Positions 15,001-23,434 of a stretch of 29,666 bases of DNA are shown here, one piece after another. The notes under the pieces are model-generated. The model did no database searches. It saw nothing but the letters and a program-made list of their open reading frames with translations, and was not told the origin of the DNA. This DNA is from Methanomassiliicoccales archaeon PtaU1.Bin030 (GTDB lineage: Archaea > Thermoplasmatota > Thermoplasmata > Methanomassiliicoccales > Methanomassiliicoccaceae), in contig MVRB01000232.1 of NCBI GenBank assembly GCA_002067635.1, positions 1 to 29,666 on the forward strand, in the 5' to 3' direction. Position 1 is the first letter of the stretch. The number at the start of each line of letters is the position of its first letter. Made by a program: the position numbers and the translations under genes.

Positions 15001-16536
15001 TTAAGGTCGCTTCTTATCGTCCTTCAAGGTCACCACCTTCTGAGGGAAGGGGATCTCAATGCCCTCAGCCATGAACCGGTCGTATATGGCCTGGCGGACC
15101 TCGGAAGCCACTCTCCACATCTTCCTTATCTCCACCCAGTACCACAGCTTGAAGTCCACGGAGGACTCTCCGAACTTGGCCAAGCGCACATACGGCATCT
15201 GCCCATCCTCTTTGATGATGTCAGGATGGTCGGAGGCGATCTTGAGAAGGACCTCCTTCACCTTGTTGAGGTCGGTCCCGTAGGCCACACCTATCTCTGC
15301 GTTCAGGGAGCGGCGCTTGTCTGGTCGGGAGTAGTTGATCACCTTCTTGTTCACCACGTCGTTGTTGGGTACCACGATCACCTCATGGTCCGCGGTGTTG
15401 TACATGGTGGTGGACCGCAGACCGATTTTCTTCACCTCACATATCTCCCCGGAATCGAGCTCTACTATGTCCCCCACCTTGAAGGGGCGGTCCAGCAGCA
15501 GCTGCGTTCCCGCGAAGACGTTGCTCAGGGTCTCCTGGACGGCAAAGGCGATGACTATGCCTATGATCCCGAAGCCAGCAACAAGCAGGGTAAGGTCGAC
15601 GCCGAAGAGGCTCAGCACTGCCCCCAGGGCGAATACCGGTATGAGGATGAGGCCAGCCTTGTGCAGGAGGGGCACCAGCACGTCATCGATCTCGGTATCG
15701 GTGACCTTGGACAATTTCTGGGCGTAGTAGATGATTACCCTGTCGAAGATGAGGTACGCCACATAGGAGATGACCAGGATGAGCAAGACCTGGTACAGCA
15801 GGATGATGTTCACATGCCACTCCTGCGGTATGTTTATGATGGAAAGGGAGTCCACCAGGCCGAATATGATGATAAGCAGGAAGATAGGGGTCCGGGTGAC
15901 CTCCAGTATTCGGTCGTCCAGATCGGTCTTGGTCTTTTTTGTGAATACGTGGATGAGGGGGTCCACGACGAAGTATATGACCGCAGCTATGGCCAACCAG
16001 AACACGATGGTGAATATGAAGGACCAGATGAGGGTGTTGAAGGGGGAGGGGAAATTGTTGTCCCATATCCCAAAGATCTTGTTTCCAGTGGATTCGAAGA
16101 GAGCTTCCACGTGCACCATGGCCGACTTCGAAACGACCAGAACCTGATCTGGATCGTTCATCTTGGTGAATGTCATGTTGACATAGATGGGAAAGTCCAT
16201 GGACTCCACGGCCTGGCTGGAGGAGAGGACGACGACTATCTCCCGGCTGGTTCCGGGCTGGAAAGAGGAATAGTTCTGGGTTACATCCAGCTCCACGTTG
16301 GAGGGCAGCTTTCCGTTGGTATTGGGGCCTAAGGTGCCCATGATCTCCAGGAGGTAGGGCGAGGTATCATTGTTGTACGCTACCCAGGTGAACGTTATGG
16401 ATTCTGTCGCCTCATCGATCTTCTCATAACCCTCCTGGACCTCCAGGACGTTGACGCCTTCCCCTCCGACCGCCGGAGACAGGAGGGCGATGGTCAGGAT
16501 CAGCAGGACAGATGATAACGCAAAGCTCCATCTCAT
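15001..16536 (-). CDS. MscS-type mechanosensitive channel with N-terminal extracytoplasmic domain
   Basis: The protein has about 511 residues. The first 24 or so are a signal peptide (RWSFALSSVLLILTIALL). Residues roughly 25-155 form a beta-rich, Asn/Thr-rich region that should lie outside the membrane. Several transmembrane helices follow, then the pore-lining helix and MscS core with GIIGIVIAFAVQETLSN, the RPFKVGD motif and the cytoplasmic vestibule domain. MscS channels release solutes on hypo-osmotic shock. The frame begins at a GTG at 16560. A TAATTAATT element at 16561-16569 places transcription start near 16540, so the ATG at 16536, right before the signal peptide, is preferred. The outer domain is unusual and could be a ligand- or surface-sensing part. 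Confidence 0.88.
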   Translation of the reverse strand: MRWSFALSSVLLILTIALLSPAVGGEGVNVLEVQEGYEKIDEATESITFTWVAYNNDTSPYLLEIMGTLGPNTNGKLPSNVELDVTQNYSSFQPGTSREIVVVLSSSQAVESMDFPIYVNMTFTKMNDPDQVLVVSKSAMVHVEALFESTGNKIFGIWDNNFPSPFNTLIWSFIFTIVFWLAIAAVIYFVVDPLIHVFTKKTKTDLDDRILEVTRTPIFLLIIIFGLVDSLSIINIPQEWHVNIILLYQVLLILVISYVAYLIFDRVIIYYAQKLSKVTDTEIDDVLVPLLHKAGLILIPVFALGAVLSLFGVDLTLLVAGFGIIGIVIAFAVQETLSNVFAGTQLLLDRPFKVGDIVELDSGEICEVKKIGLRSTTMYNTADHEVIVVPNNDVVNKKVINYSRPDKRRSLNAEIGVAYGTDLNKVKEVLLKIASDHPDIIKEDGQMPYVRLAKFGESSVDFKLWYWVEIRKMWRVASEVRQAIYDRFMAEGIEIPFPQKVVTLKDDKKRP

Positions 16537-16560
16537 CGTGCGCCAGGATAATATACTCAC

Positions 16561-16600
16561 TAATTAATTTTCCTCGATAGCCATGTAGAAAGTGTTTTTA
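16561..16600. promoter_or_regulatory. Divergent promoters of the MscS and A24 peptidase genes
   Basis: TAATTAATT at 16561-16569 serves the minus strand, with the MscS ATG about 29 nt away. GTTTTTA near 16594-16600 serves the plus strand, centred 26 nt before the peptidase ATG at 16623. Both fit leaderless or near-leaderless transcripts. Confidence 0.4.
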
Positions 16601-16622
16601 GTAATCAGCGTTTGGCCGCTGC

Positions 16623-17507
16623 ATGGACTGGATATCTGTCCTCAAGGTTGCCATTGCTTTCATCGTGCTTGCGATCGCCGCCCGCGCCGATTGGAGGACC
16701 AGAGAAGCATCGGACGTGTACTGGATGGTGATCGGAGGGACGGGCATGTTCTTCCTTGCGGCGCAGATAGTCCTGGATGGGGCTAATATCATATATCTGG
16801 CAATGCTGGCACCGATCGCATGGTTCTTCGTGGACATCTTCTGGGATAGGAAAGGGATGTTCGAGGATGGGATCAGTCCCTTGCCCTTGGGATTGTACGC
16901 CATCTCCTTCGGAATTCTTGCCATGATGATCTACCTGTACAACGCTGACATCTACTTTTGGAAGCTGATGATAGTACCAATCATGTTCCTCATCTTCATT
17001 CTGCTCTACCAGTTCGATATCATCAAGGGCGGGGCGGACGCGAAGGCCCTGATCGCTCTCTCCATCATGTTCCCCCTATACCCCATCATCGAGCCGTTTC
17101 CCCTTATCGACCTTCCCTATGATGCGGCCCAGTTCGTGCTGCCGTTCCCGCTCCTGATCCTCTTCAACGCAGCGATCATCACAGTGATCGTGCCCGTGCT
17201 CCTCCTCTTCTACAACCTGTCAAAGAAGCAGGTCCGGTTCCCCGCCATGATCCTCGGGTACAGGATGCCCATCGAGGAGGCCAAGGGGAAGTTCGTGTGG
17301 CCCATGGAGCGTGTGGAGGAGGGAGCGGTGAAGTTCAGCGTCTTTCCCCCGGCCTCCGAGACGCTCAATGAGGACCTGGATAGGCTCAGCGCCGCCGGGC
17401 TCAAGGAGGTTTGGGTCACACCCAAGATACCGTTCCTCATCCCCATCGCCGCATCCCTGTTGTTCTCGGTCATCGTGGGCAACCTGCTGTTCCTGTTCAT
17501 CCGCTGA
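16623..17507 (+). CDS. A24 family (preflagellin/prepilin) signal peptidase
   Basis: This membrane aspartic peptidase of 294 residues would cleave type III signal peptides of archaeal pilins or archaellins. The first catalytic Asp lies in ARADWRTREASD after the first helix (about residue 23). The second is in IIKGGADAKALIAL, the GxxD motif of the FlaK/PibD/EppA group. About eight hydrophobic segments are visible, and a soluble stretch near residues 205-270 precedes a final helix, making it longer than FlaK. The ATG at 16623 is close to leaderless. No pilin or archaellum gene is nearby, so its substrates are elsewhere in the genome. Confidence 0.88.
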   Translation: MDWISVLKVAIAFIVLAIAARADWRTREASDVYWMVIGGTGMFFLAAQIVLDGANIIYLAMLAPIAWFFVDIFWDRKGMFEDGISPLPLGLYAISFGILAMMIYLYNADIYFWKLMIVPIMFLIFILLYQFDIIKGGADAKALIALSIMFPLYPIIEPFPLIDLPYDAAQFVLPFPLLILFNAAIITVIVPVLLLFYNLSKKQVRFPAMILGYRMPIEEAKGKFVWPMERVEEGAVKFSVFPPASETLNEDLDRLSAAGLKEVWVTPKIPFLIPIAASLLFSVIVGNLLFLFIR

Positions 17508-17808
17508 AAGGTTCGGTCCCCAGGCCGCGTTCATCGGTTAGGGGAGCAGGGATGACGGACCATGAGGGGGCAGAGGCCCGATGATGGGTGCAGCAGATAA
17601 CAGCCTAGCAACAGCACAAGGACCGACACCATGATGGCTCGACCCTCATCAGTGTCCATGGGGAGACCATTCTGCCTTTCCTCGGTAGAACGACCATATC
17701 CATCGGTACATATGCGGTCAACGTCTAAGGCAGAGCAGAGATGTCTGGAAGCCCGCAAGCTATCGAGAGCGTCCAGTACTTGAACCTCAAGCCCTTACGC
17801 CCCCTTTT
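17508..17808. other. Gene-poor gap between A24 peptidase and amrS
   Basis: No convincing gene, tRNA or repeat is seen. A minus-strand frame (17531-17758) could encode a 42-residue peptide from an ATG near 17659 with one hydrophobic stretch (MVSVLVLLLGCYLL), but it has no recognised relatives and no clear ribosome site. A run of six T at 17805-17810 on the plus strand could end transcription of the peptidase gene. Confidence 0.35.
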
Positions 17809-18807
17809 TTACTGTACCATGTTCAGGTCCCGGCCGCACACCGTGCAGCGTCCCTCGCGGACCTTCAGGGGCAAAACACGGTAGCCATCCCTCTCCACGA
17901 CCTTGGTGTGGCAATTTGGGCAAGTAGTGTCCCCTCCTCCAGGGATGCTTATGTTGCCGAGGTAAACGAAGTTCAGACCCTCCCTCGTGCTCACCTCCTT
18001 CGCCATCTCCATCGTGGACCTGGGCGTGGGGCCCCGGTCGGACATCTGGTAGTCAGGATGGAACCTCGTGAAGTGCACGGGTATGTCAGGGTCTATCTTC
18101 GCCACCCATCTTGAGAATCGGCTTATCTCCTCGCGGCCATCGTTCTCCCTGGGAATGATGAGGTAGGTGAGCTCCACATGTATGCCAAGCTCCTGAGCCA
18201 GCTCTACTGCCTGGAGCACCGGCTCCAGGGACGCTCTGCATATCTCGGAGTAGAACCTGTCCGTGAACCCCTTGACATCGATGTTCATCGCGTCCAGATG
18301 ATCGGACAGCTCCCGAAGAGGGGCCTCCTGGATGAAGCCGTTGGTGACGTACACGGTGAACAGCCCTCTCTCCTTAGCAATTTTCATGGCATCGTAGGTG
18401 AACTCATGCCAGATGGTAGGCTCGTTATAGGTAAAGGCCACCCCTCGGCAACCCTGCGCCACAGCGATCATGCTCACTTCCTCAGGGACCATCTCTCTGA
18501 GCTGCAGGTCCCCCAACCTAGCCTGGGATATGAGGTAGTTCTGACAATGTTGGCACCTTAGATTGCAACCGAAGCTACCCAGGGAGAATATGCCCTCACC
18601 AGGATGGAAATGGTACAGAGGTTTCTTCTCGATGGGGTCGACGTTCATGGAGGACACCATCCCATAGTTCATGCTGAACAGGGTGCCCTCGCGGTTTTCC
18701 CTCACGCCGCAAATGCCTCTCTTACCACGCGCGATTAGACAGGAGTGCGGGCACAGATGGCAGCGCACCCTCTCCCCCTCTTCGGTCCAGAATCTCGCTT
18801 CCTTCAT
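17809..18807 (-). CDS. amrS: AmmeMemoRadiSam system radical SAM enzyme
   Basis: This protein of 332 residues belongs to the radical SAM family AmrS, which co-occurs with AMMECR1 and Memo proteins and whose reaction is unknown to me. The cluster motif is GCNLRCQHCQN (Cx3Cx2C). An N-terminal CHLCPHSCLIARGKRGICG and a C-terminal CPNCH/CTVCGRD pair are further metal-binding cysteines. TYNEPTIWHE and HFTRFHPDYQM are conserved. The frame opens with a GTG at 18813, but the ATG at 18807 has a strong GGAGGTG just upstream, formed by the end of thiL. It is cotranscribed with thiL. Neither AMMECR1 nor Memo lies within the window. Confidence 0.88.
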   Translation of the reverse strand: MKEARFWTEEGERVRCHLCPHSCLIARGKRGICGVRENREGTLFSMNYGMVSSMNVDPIEKKPLYHFHPGEGIFSLGSFGCNLRCQHCQNYLISQARLGDLQLREMVPEEVSMIAVAQGCRGVAFTYNEPTIWHEFTYDAMKIAKERGLFTVYVTNGFIQEAPLRELSDHLDAMNIDVKGFTDRFYSEICRASLEPVLQAVELAQELGIHVELTYLIIPRENDGREEISRFSRWVAKIDPDIPVHFTRFHPDYQMSDRGPTPRSTMEMAKEVSTREGLNFVYLGNISIPGGGDTTCPNCHTKVVERDGYRVLPLKVREGRCTVCGRDLNMVQ

Positions 18808-18809
18808 GG

Positions 18810-19769
18810 TCACCTCCTGAAGTGCTCGTAGCCTCTGGTATCCAGAGGTACCGCCCTGCCATCGACGATCATGATGTTCTCGCTCCCTTTGACCTGACCG
18901 ATTATGTGCATCCGTCCTTCCAAAGCCTTCTGAAGTGGGGTTGCTGCCTGGGGCGAGAATGTGAAGAGAAGCTCATAGTCTCCACCGAAGTGCAGTACCA
19001 GGTCCTCCAACGGGACGCCGCTCTTCCGGGACACCTCCCTCACCCCCTCTCCTACAGGTATGTTCTCCCAGATGACCTCGAAACCCGCTCCGCTCTGCCT
19101 CGACAGCTCCCCAATGGAGTAGGCCAGCCCATCGGTTATGTCCATGCAGGAGGTGACCTGTCCTGAGGCTGCCAGCACCATCCCCTCGGCCGTCCGGGGC
19201 TGAGGTTCCAGGAGAGCCCTCACTGCACGGGGGTCTTCTATGCCGTTCCTGATAGCCTCATATCCTGCCGCGGACAGTCCTAGGGGGCCGGTCACGGCGA
19301 CCATGTCCCCTTCCCTCGCCCCCCTCCGCAGCAGGATCTTGTCCTTGTCCACCAGGCCCAGTGCAGTGCCTGCCAGGACTATGCCCGTGCCCTCCTTGGT
19401 ATCACCCCCCAGGAGATCGGCGCCCACTGCCTGGCAGCAGTCGTTGACCCCCTGCGATATGCTCTCCAATCTGTTGAACGGCATATCCCTTGGAAGGGTG
19501 TAGGCCATCACCAGCCCTATGGGCCGTGCGCCCATGGCAGCGATATCGCTGAAGTTCACGGCCGCGGCGAACCACCCCACCTGCCAATCGGTCATTCCGT
19601 CGGGCATGTGGGATGAGCGGGTTATGATATCGGTGGACACGACCAGGTACCGATCCCCCAGGTCGATGGCCGCGGCATCATCTCCTGGCCCTACGGCGAC
19701 CGTGGTTCTGACCCCTTGGAGCAGCAAGGATACGACCTCCTTTTCCCCTAGGTCTGCGAGGGTCTTCAT
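18810..19769 (-). CDS. thiL: Thiamine-monophosphate kinase
   Basis: This ATP-dependent kinase of 319 residues converts thiamine monophosphate to the diphosphate coenzyme. It has the AIRS/PurM-like fold with VGPGDDAAAIDLG near residue 27, VNFSDIAAMGARPIG, LLGGDTKEG and, in the second half, CMDITDGLAYSIG and FGGDYELLFTF, all metal- or nucleotide-binding segments of ThiL. A TATA-like GATATTA at 19794-19800 lies about 28 nt before the ATG, suggesting a leaderless mRNA. It is the first gene of a two-gene unit with amrS, two nt apart. Confidence 0.93.
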   Translation of the reverse strand: MKTLADLGEKEVVSLLLQGVRTTVAVGPGDDAAAIDLGDRYLVVSTDIITRSSHMPDGMTDWQVGWFAAAVNFSDIAAMGARPIGLVMAYTLPRDMPFNRLESISQGVNDCCQAVGADLLGGDTKEGTGIVLAGTALGLVDKDKILLRRGAREGDMVAVTGPLGLSAAGYEAIRNGIEDPRAVRALLEPQPRTAEGMVLAASGQVTSCMDITDGLAYSIGELSRQSGAGFEVIWENIPVGEGVREVSRKSGVPLEDLVLHFGGDYELLFTFSPQAATPLQKALEGRMHIIGQVKGSENIMIVDGRAVPLDTRGYEHFRR

Positions 19770-19894
19770 GTTTGACTAAGGAGCATGGGGGCCTAATATC
19801 CTTTTTTCCAGTAGAACGTGTTCTCACTCGGCGACGGTTCCAGTAGGTCCCTTCTCATAATTCGCAGTGATACGTGTTAGAAATTATCAAACGG

Positions 19895-19902
19895 TTAAAT
19901 AT
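19895..19902 (+). promoter_or_regulatory. TATA box of the larA operon
   Basis: TTAAATAT, in a locally AT-rich stretch, is centred 33 nt before the LarA-family ATG. Transcription would begin near 19923, with a leader under 10 nt. Confidence 0.5.
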
Positions 19903-19931
19903 CGCCTCTATTATTCCAATTTGATTGAGGT

Positions 19932-21173
19932 ATGAGGCTTACTATCCCATATGGAAAGGACGAAAAGCAGTTTGTTCATCTGCCAGAGGAGAACTTTGCC
20001 GGTACCATCTACCCCAAGGACGTTCATGTGGGGGACGAACGTTCAGAGGTCAGACGGGCATTGGAGGCCCCGGTCGCGGGACCTTCCCTGGAGAAGTTCC
20101 TGGAAGGGGGAAAGGACATCGTTTTCATCGTCAACGACGGTACCCGTCCCACGCCGACCTGCAAGGTCCTGGACGCCCTGAGCGAAAGGATGGACCTCAC
20201 CAAGGCGAGGTATCTCATCGCCACCGGCGACCACAGGGCGCCCACCGAGGACGAGTACCGCTTCATCTTCGGAAAGCATCTTGACAAGCTCCGGTCGAAC
20301 ATCCATAGCCATGACTCCAAGAAGGACAAATGCGTGTTCCTGGGCACATCCAAAAATGGGACAGAGATGCTCGTCAACGAGATGGCCGTCAACGCCGACC
20401 GGCTGGTCATCATCACCTCGGTGGAGCCCCATTACTTCGCGGGCTACACCGGAGGGCGTAAGTCCTTCCTTCCGGGGGTGGCCGCTCGCAAGACCATCGA
20501 GCAGAACCACAAATTGGCCATGAAGCAGGAGGCCCAGGCGCTGGTGCTCGAGGGCAACCCTGTGCACGAGGACATGATGGATGCTCTGAAGGTCGTAAAG
20601 GACAAGCCGATTTTTGCCATCCAGATAGTCCTGGACCGACACCAGAACATCTACAAGGTGGAGGCAGGGGACCTGCACGCCTCCTTCTCCCAGGCGGTCA
20701 AGTGGGCCAACGAGGTCTTCTCCGTGGGGATCAAGGAGAAGGCCGACGTCGTCGTGTCCATAGCCCCCTATCCCATGGACGTGGACCTGTACCAATCGCA
20801 GAAAGCTCTGGACAACGGGAAGTGGGCCCTCAAGGAGGGCGGTACCATCATCATGGTGTCGAAGTGCCGTCAAGGTATAGGCCATGACACCTTCCTGCAG
20901 CAGCTATCTTTGTCCCAGGACCCACGCGAGGTGCTCGAGAACTTGGCGCGGGAGTACAAGCTGGGATACCACAAGGCGGCCAAGATGGCAGAGATCGCCG
21001 TGTGGGCTAATGTTTGGGCCGTGACCGACCTGGACCCTCAACTTCTGGAGAAGGCCAACATCCGCCCGTTCTCCACCGTACAGGAGGCCGTGGACGCCGC
21101 ACTGGCCAGCAATAAGGATGCCAAGGTGCTTTTCAACATGGACGGAAGCATAACCGTTCCGAGGGTGAACTGA
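19932..21173 (+). CDS. larA: LarA family (nickel-dependent lactate racemase-like) protein
   Basis: This 413-residue protein is a LarA homologue. LarA racemases use a covalently bound nickel-pincer nucleotide to racemise lactate or other 2-hydroxyacids. The key residues are present: Arg in DGTRPTPT, His in ATGDHRAPT, His and Lys in EPHYFAGYTGGRKSFLPG (the Lys that bears the cofactor in LarA), and His in EQNHKLA. The cofactor-making genes larB, larC and larE are not in the window. It is followed one nt later by a Fe-S protein of the HdrD/GlpC type, an arrangement that suggests oxidation or reduction of the hydroxyacid (inference). The family contains enzymes for many hydroxyacids, so lactate is not assured. 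Confidence 0.85.
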   Translation: MRLTIPYGKDEKQFVHLPEENFAGTIYPKDVHVGDERSEVRRALEAPVAGPSLEKFLEGGKDIVFIVNDGTRPTPTCKVLDALSERMDLTKARYLIATGDHRAPTEDEYRFIFGKHLDKLRSNIHSHDSKKDKCVFLGTSKNGTEMLVNEMAVNADRLVIITSVEPHYFAGYTGGRKSFLPGVAARKTIEQNHKLAMKQEAQALVLEGNPVHEDMMDALKVVKDKPIFAIQIVLDRHQNIYKVEAGDLHASFSQAVKWANEVFSVGIKEKADVVVSIAPYPMDVDLYQSQKALDNGKWALKEGGTIIMVSKCRQGIGHDTFLQQLSLSQDPREVLENLAREYKLGYHKAAKMAEIAVWANVWAVTDLDPQLLEKANIRPFSTVQEAVDAALASNKDAKVLFNMDGSITVPRVN

Positions 21174-21174
21174 A

Positions 21175-22278
21175 ATGGCCGATACTATCGACGCGAAGAA
21201 CTTGGAAGAGGTAAAGAAGGAGATGATGACCTGCACCATGTGTGGGTTCTGCAAGAGCGTCTGCCCCGCGTTCGAGGATATCGGCTGGGACATAGGCGTG
21301 GCCAGGGGAAGGGTTATCCTGGCATATGGGCTCATGCAGAAGGAGATACCGGCCGACCCCTCTGTGGTGGAGGCCTTGTACCAGTGCACCACATGTAAGG
21401 ACTGCGAGAGGCGATGCCCCTCGAAGGTCAAGGTCGTGGATGTGGTGGAGAGGGCCAGGAGGGACCTGGTCGATGCAGATATCGTGCTGCCTGCCCATCG
21501 TAAGGTGGTTGAGAACATCAAGATGTATGGAAACCCTTACGGCGACGAGCGCCCCGTGGCAGAGGTGTTCGGGGAGAAGCCCCACAAGGCAAGATTGGGC
21601 TACTTCGTCGGATGCACCTCCGCTTACCGTAACCAGTCCACCGCCAAGGCCACAATATCCATATTGAGGAAGCTGGGCGAAGACTACACCCTGCTGGACG
21701 AGTCCTGCTGCGGGAGCGTAATGGGCAGGGTTGGCTGGTCCGAGGGAGATGTGGTTGCACAGATGGAGAGGAACGTCCGCTCCATCGCCGATCAGGGGGT
21801 GGAAGAGGTGATATTCTCCTGCGCGGGCTGCTACCGCATGTTCAAGGAGGAATACCCAAAGCATGTGGACGTGCCCTTCAAGGTCCGTCACGTGTCCGAG
21901 TACCTTGCAGACAGGAACATCAAGCTATCGACCCTGGACAAGAAGGTCACATATCATGACCCCTGCCACCTAGGAAGGCACTCCCAGGTCTATAAGGCCC
22001 CTCGGGACGTACTGTCCAAGGTACCAGGGGCTTCGTTCAAGGAGATGCCGCGCAACTCCTCGGAGGCCCGCTGCTGCGGTGGAGGCGGAGGCGTCCGCTC
22101 GGCGTTCCCCGACCTGTCGGAGCAGATAGCTGCCAAGCGTGTCATGGAGGCAGATTTCGCGGACGTGCTGGTCACCACCTGCCCGTTCTGCGTCAACAAC
22201 CTGAGGGTGGGGAAGGACCGCTCTCAATCCAAGGTGGAGATCAAGGACCTGGTGGAACTCATCGATGCCTTGATGTGA
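21175..22278 (+). CDS. HdrD/GlpC-like Fe-S oxidoreductase with two CCG domains
   Basis: The 367-residue protein begins with two [4Fe-4S] ferredoxin motifs, CTMCGFCKSVCP (Cys20, 23, 26, 30) and CTTCKDCERRCP (Cys71, 74, 77, 81). Two cysteine-rich CCG domains follow: GCTSAYR...ESCCGSVMGR...CAGC, and DPCHLGRH...RCCGGGGG...CPFC. This layout is shared by heterodisulfide reductase subunit D, the GlpC subunit and Fe-S subunits of lactate or glycolate oxidoreductases. No membrane cytochrome (HdrE) or flavoprotein lies next to it, so a true heterodisulfide reductase role is not supported here. Its coupling to a LarA-family gene points toward a hydroxyacid dehydrogenase electron carrier (inference). Confidence 0.85.
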   Translation: MADTIDAKNLEEVKKEMMTCTMCGFCKSVCPAFEDIGWDIGVARGRVILAYGLMQKEIPADPSVVEALYQCTTCKDCERRCPSKVKVVDVVERARRDLVDADIVLPAHRKVVENIKMYGNPYGDERPVAEVFGEKPHKARLGYFVGCTSAYRNQSTAKATISILRKLGEDYTLLDESCCGSVMGRVGWSEGDVVAQMERNVRSIADQGVEEVIFSCAGCYRMFKEEYPKHVDVPFKVRHVSEYLADRNIKLSTLDKKVTYHDPCHLGRHSQVYKAPRDVLSKVPGASFKEMPRNSSEARCCGGGGGVRSAFPDLSEQIAAKRVMEADFADVLVTTCPFCVNNLRVGKDRSQSKVEIKDLVELIDALM

Positions 22279-22279
22279 C

Positions 22280-23434
22280 ATGATATTCAGGGTGAGGTGC
22301 TACCCCTCGGAGACCGACACCATCAATGACCTACGGAAGCTGGGGCTAGATCGAACTGACGTCACCACGCTTGAGCAATCAGCTGCGCTCTTAGCCGAGG
22401 GTAGCGGCACCGAGGTTCGGTCATTCTGCGAGCTGCTCAAAATGAATGGCGTACGGTGTCTTTGCTGGAAAGCAGGGCCGCGATACCGTGCCTGCGTGCT
22501 GGCAGGTAACCTTCGTCTCCTGGAAACAATGGTCTCAGGGGACGAGAATGCCCTTTCGGCGTTGCAGGCGTACCGCTCCAACGGAGTCCCTCCCATCGCC
22601 CTCCCCCGAGGAAGAATGGACTTTAGCCGCCCCCTGGTCATGGGGATAGTCAACGCCACGCCCGACTCTTTCTCCGACGGCATGGGGGATGTGGATGTCG
22701 GCGAATGCATCCAGCGCGCCCTGCGCATGGTGGCCGAGGGAGCGGACATGATAGACGTGGGAGGCGAGTCCACCCGCCCGGGAGCGCTTCCAGTGGACAC
22801 TCAGGAAGAACTCAGGAGAGTGGTCCCGGTCATCAGCTCCCTGTCCGAGAGAACCAGGATACCAATTTCCGTGGACACCCGCAAGCCGGAGGTGGCCAGG
22901 GCAGCCATCGAGGCCGGTGCGAGCATGATCAACGACGTTTCCGGCCTTGAGGACCCGGAGATGATCGATTTCGCCTCCCAGGCAGGGGTCCCGGTCATCC
23001 TCATGCACATGCTGGGAGATCCCCTGACCATGCAGGAGAGGGTGGATGTCACCACGTATGAGGATGTGGTCGCGGACATCATGCGATTCTGGGAGGAACG
23101 GATAAACATCGCCGAGGATCAGGGACTGGCCCGGGACCGCATAATACTCGATCCGGGTATCGGCTTCGGGAAGCTCCAGGAGCACAACCTGGAGATCCTC
23201 GACCGCCTTCGGGAGATGCGCTGCGCTGGCCGCCCGCTCCTGGTTGGGGCATCCAGAAAGGGATTCATCGGCCGTATCACCGGGGAGCCCCCGGCACAGA
23301 GGCTGGGTGGGAGCCTGGCCGCTGCCGCCGTGGCCGCACTGAACGGGGCCAACATCATCCGGGTGCACGACGTAAGGGAGACCGTGGGGCTGCTCCGCAC
23401 CTTGAGAGCGGTCACGGAGCGGCCTATAACTTGA
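22280..23434 (+). CDS. folP: Dihydropteroate synthase with N-terminal extension
   Basis: Residues about 113-380 are a complete dihydropteroate synthase TIM barrel, which joins a pterin diphosphate to a p-aminobenzoate-type acceptor. Motifs are VMGIVNATPDSFSDG, DVGGESTRPG, ISVDTRKPEVA, NDVSGLEDP, DPGIGFGK, GASRKGFIG and the final VHDV. The first 110 or so residues form a separate region (LRKLGLDRTDVTTLEQSAAL onward) absent from typical bacterial enzymes of about 280 residues. In archaea the acceptor may be p-aminobenzoate or its ribosyl derivative on the way to methanopterin. The ATG lies one nt after the Fe-S gene stop, and the 3' end overlaps the next gene by 11 bp. Confidence 0.92.
   Translation: MIFRVRCYPSETDTINDLRKLGLDRTDVTTLEQSAALLAEGSGTEVRSFCELLKMNGVRCLCWKAGPRYRACVLAGNLRLLETMVSGDENALSALQAYRSNGVPPIALPRGRMDFSRPLVMGIVNATPDSFSDGMGDVDVGECIQRALRMVAEGADMIDVGGESTRPGALPVDTQEELRRVVPVISSLSERTRIPISVDTRKPEVARAAIEAGASMINDVSGLEDPEMIDFASQAGVPVILMHMLGDPLTMQERVDVTTYEDVVADIMRFWEERINIAEDQGLARDRIILDPGIGFGKLQEHNLEILDRLREMRCAGRPLLVGASRKGFIGRITGEPPAQRLGGSLAAAAVAALNGANIIRVHDVRETVGLLRTLRAVTERPIT

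Noticed and set aside
14974..16332. Plus-strand frame of 452 codons opposite the MscS gene
   Set aside because: It is rich in His, Asp, Tyr and Gly with no recognisable domain and lies wholly antisense to a clear MscS channel; it is a GC-driven shadow frame.
17560..17660. Possible C/D box RNA suggested by GATGATG-like strings
   Set aside because: No matching D boxes at suitable distance and no terminal stem; the strings are too short to support a call.
20043..20885. Minus-strand frame of 280 codons opposite larA
   Set aside because: Antisense to a LarA homologue with all key residues; no family resemblance.
21175..22278. True heterodisulfide reductase subunit D
   Set aside because: The domain layout fits, but there is no HdrE, HdrABC or flavoprotein neighbour, and the same layout occurs in GlpC and lactate/glycolate oxidoreductase subunits.
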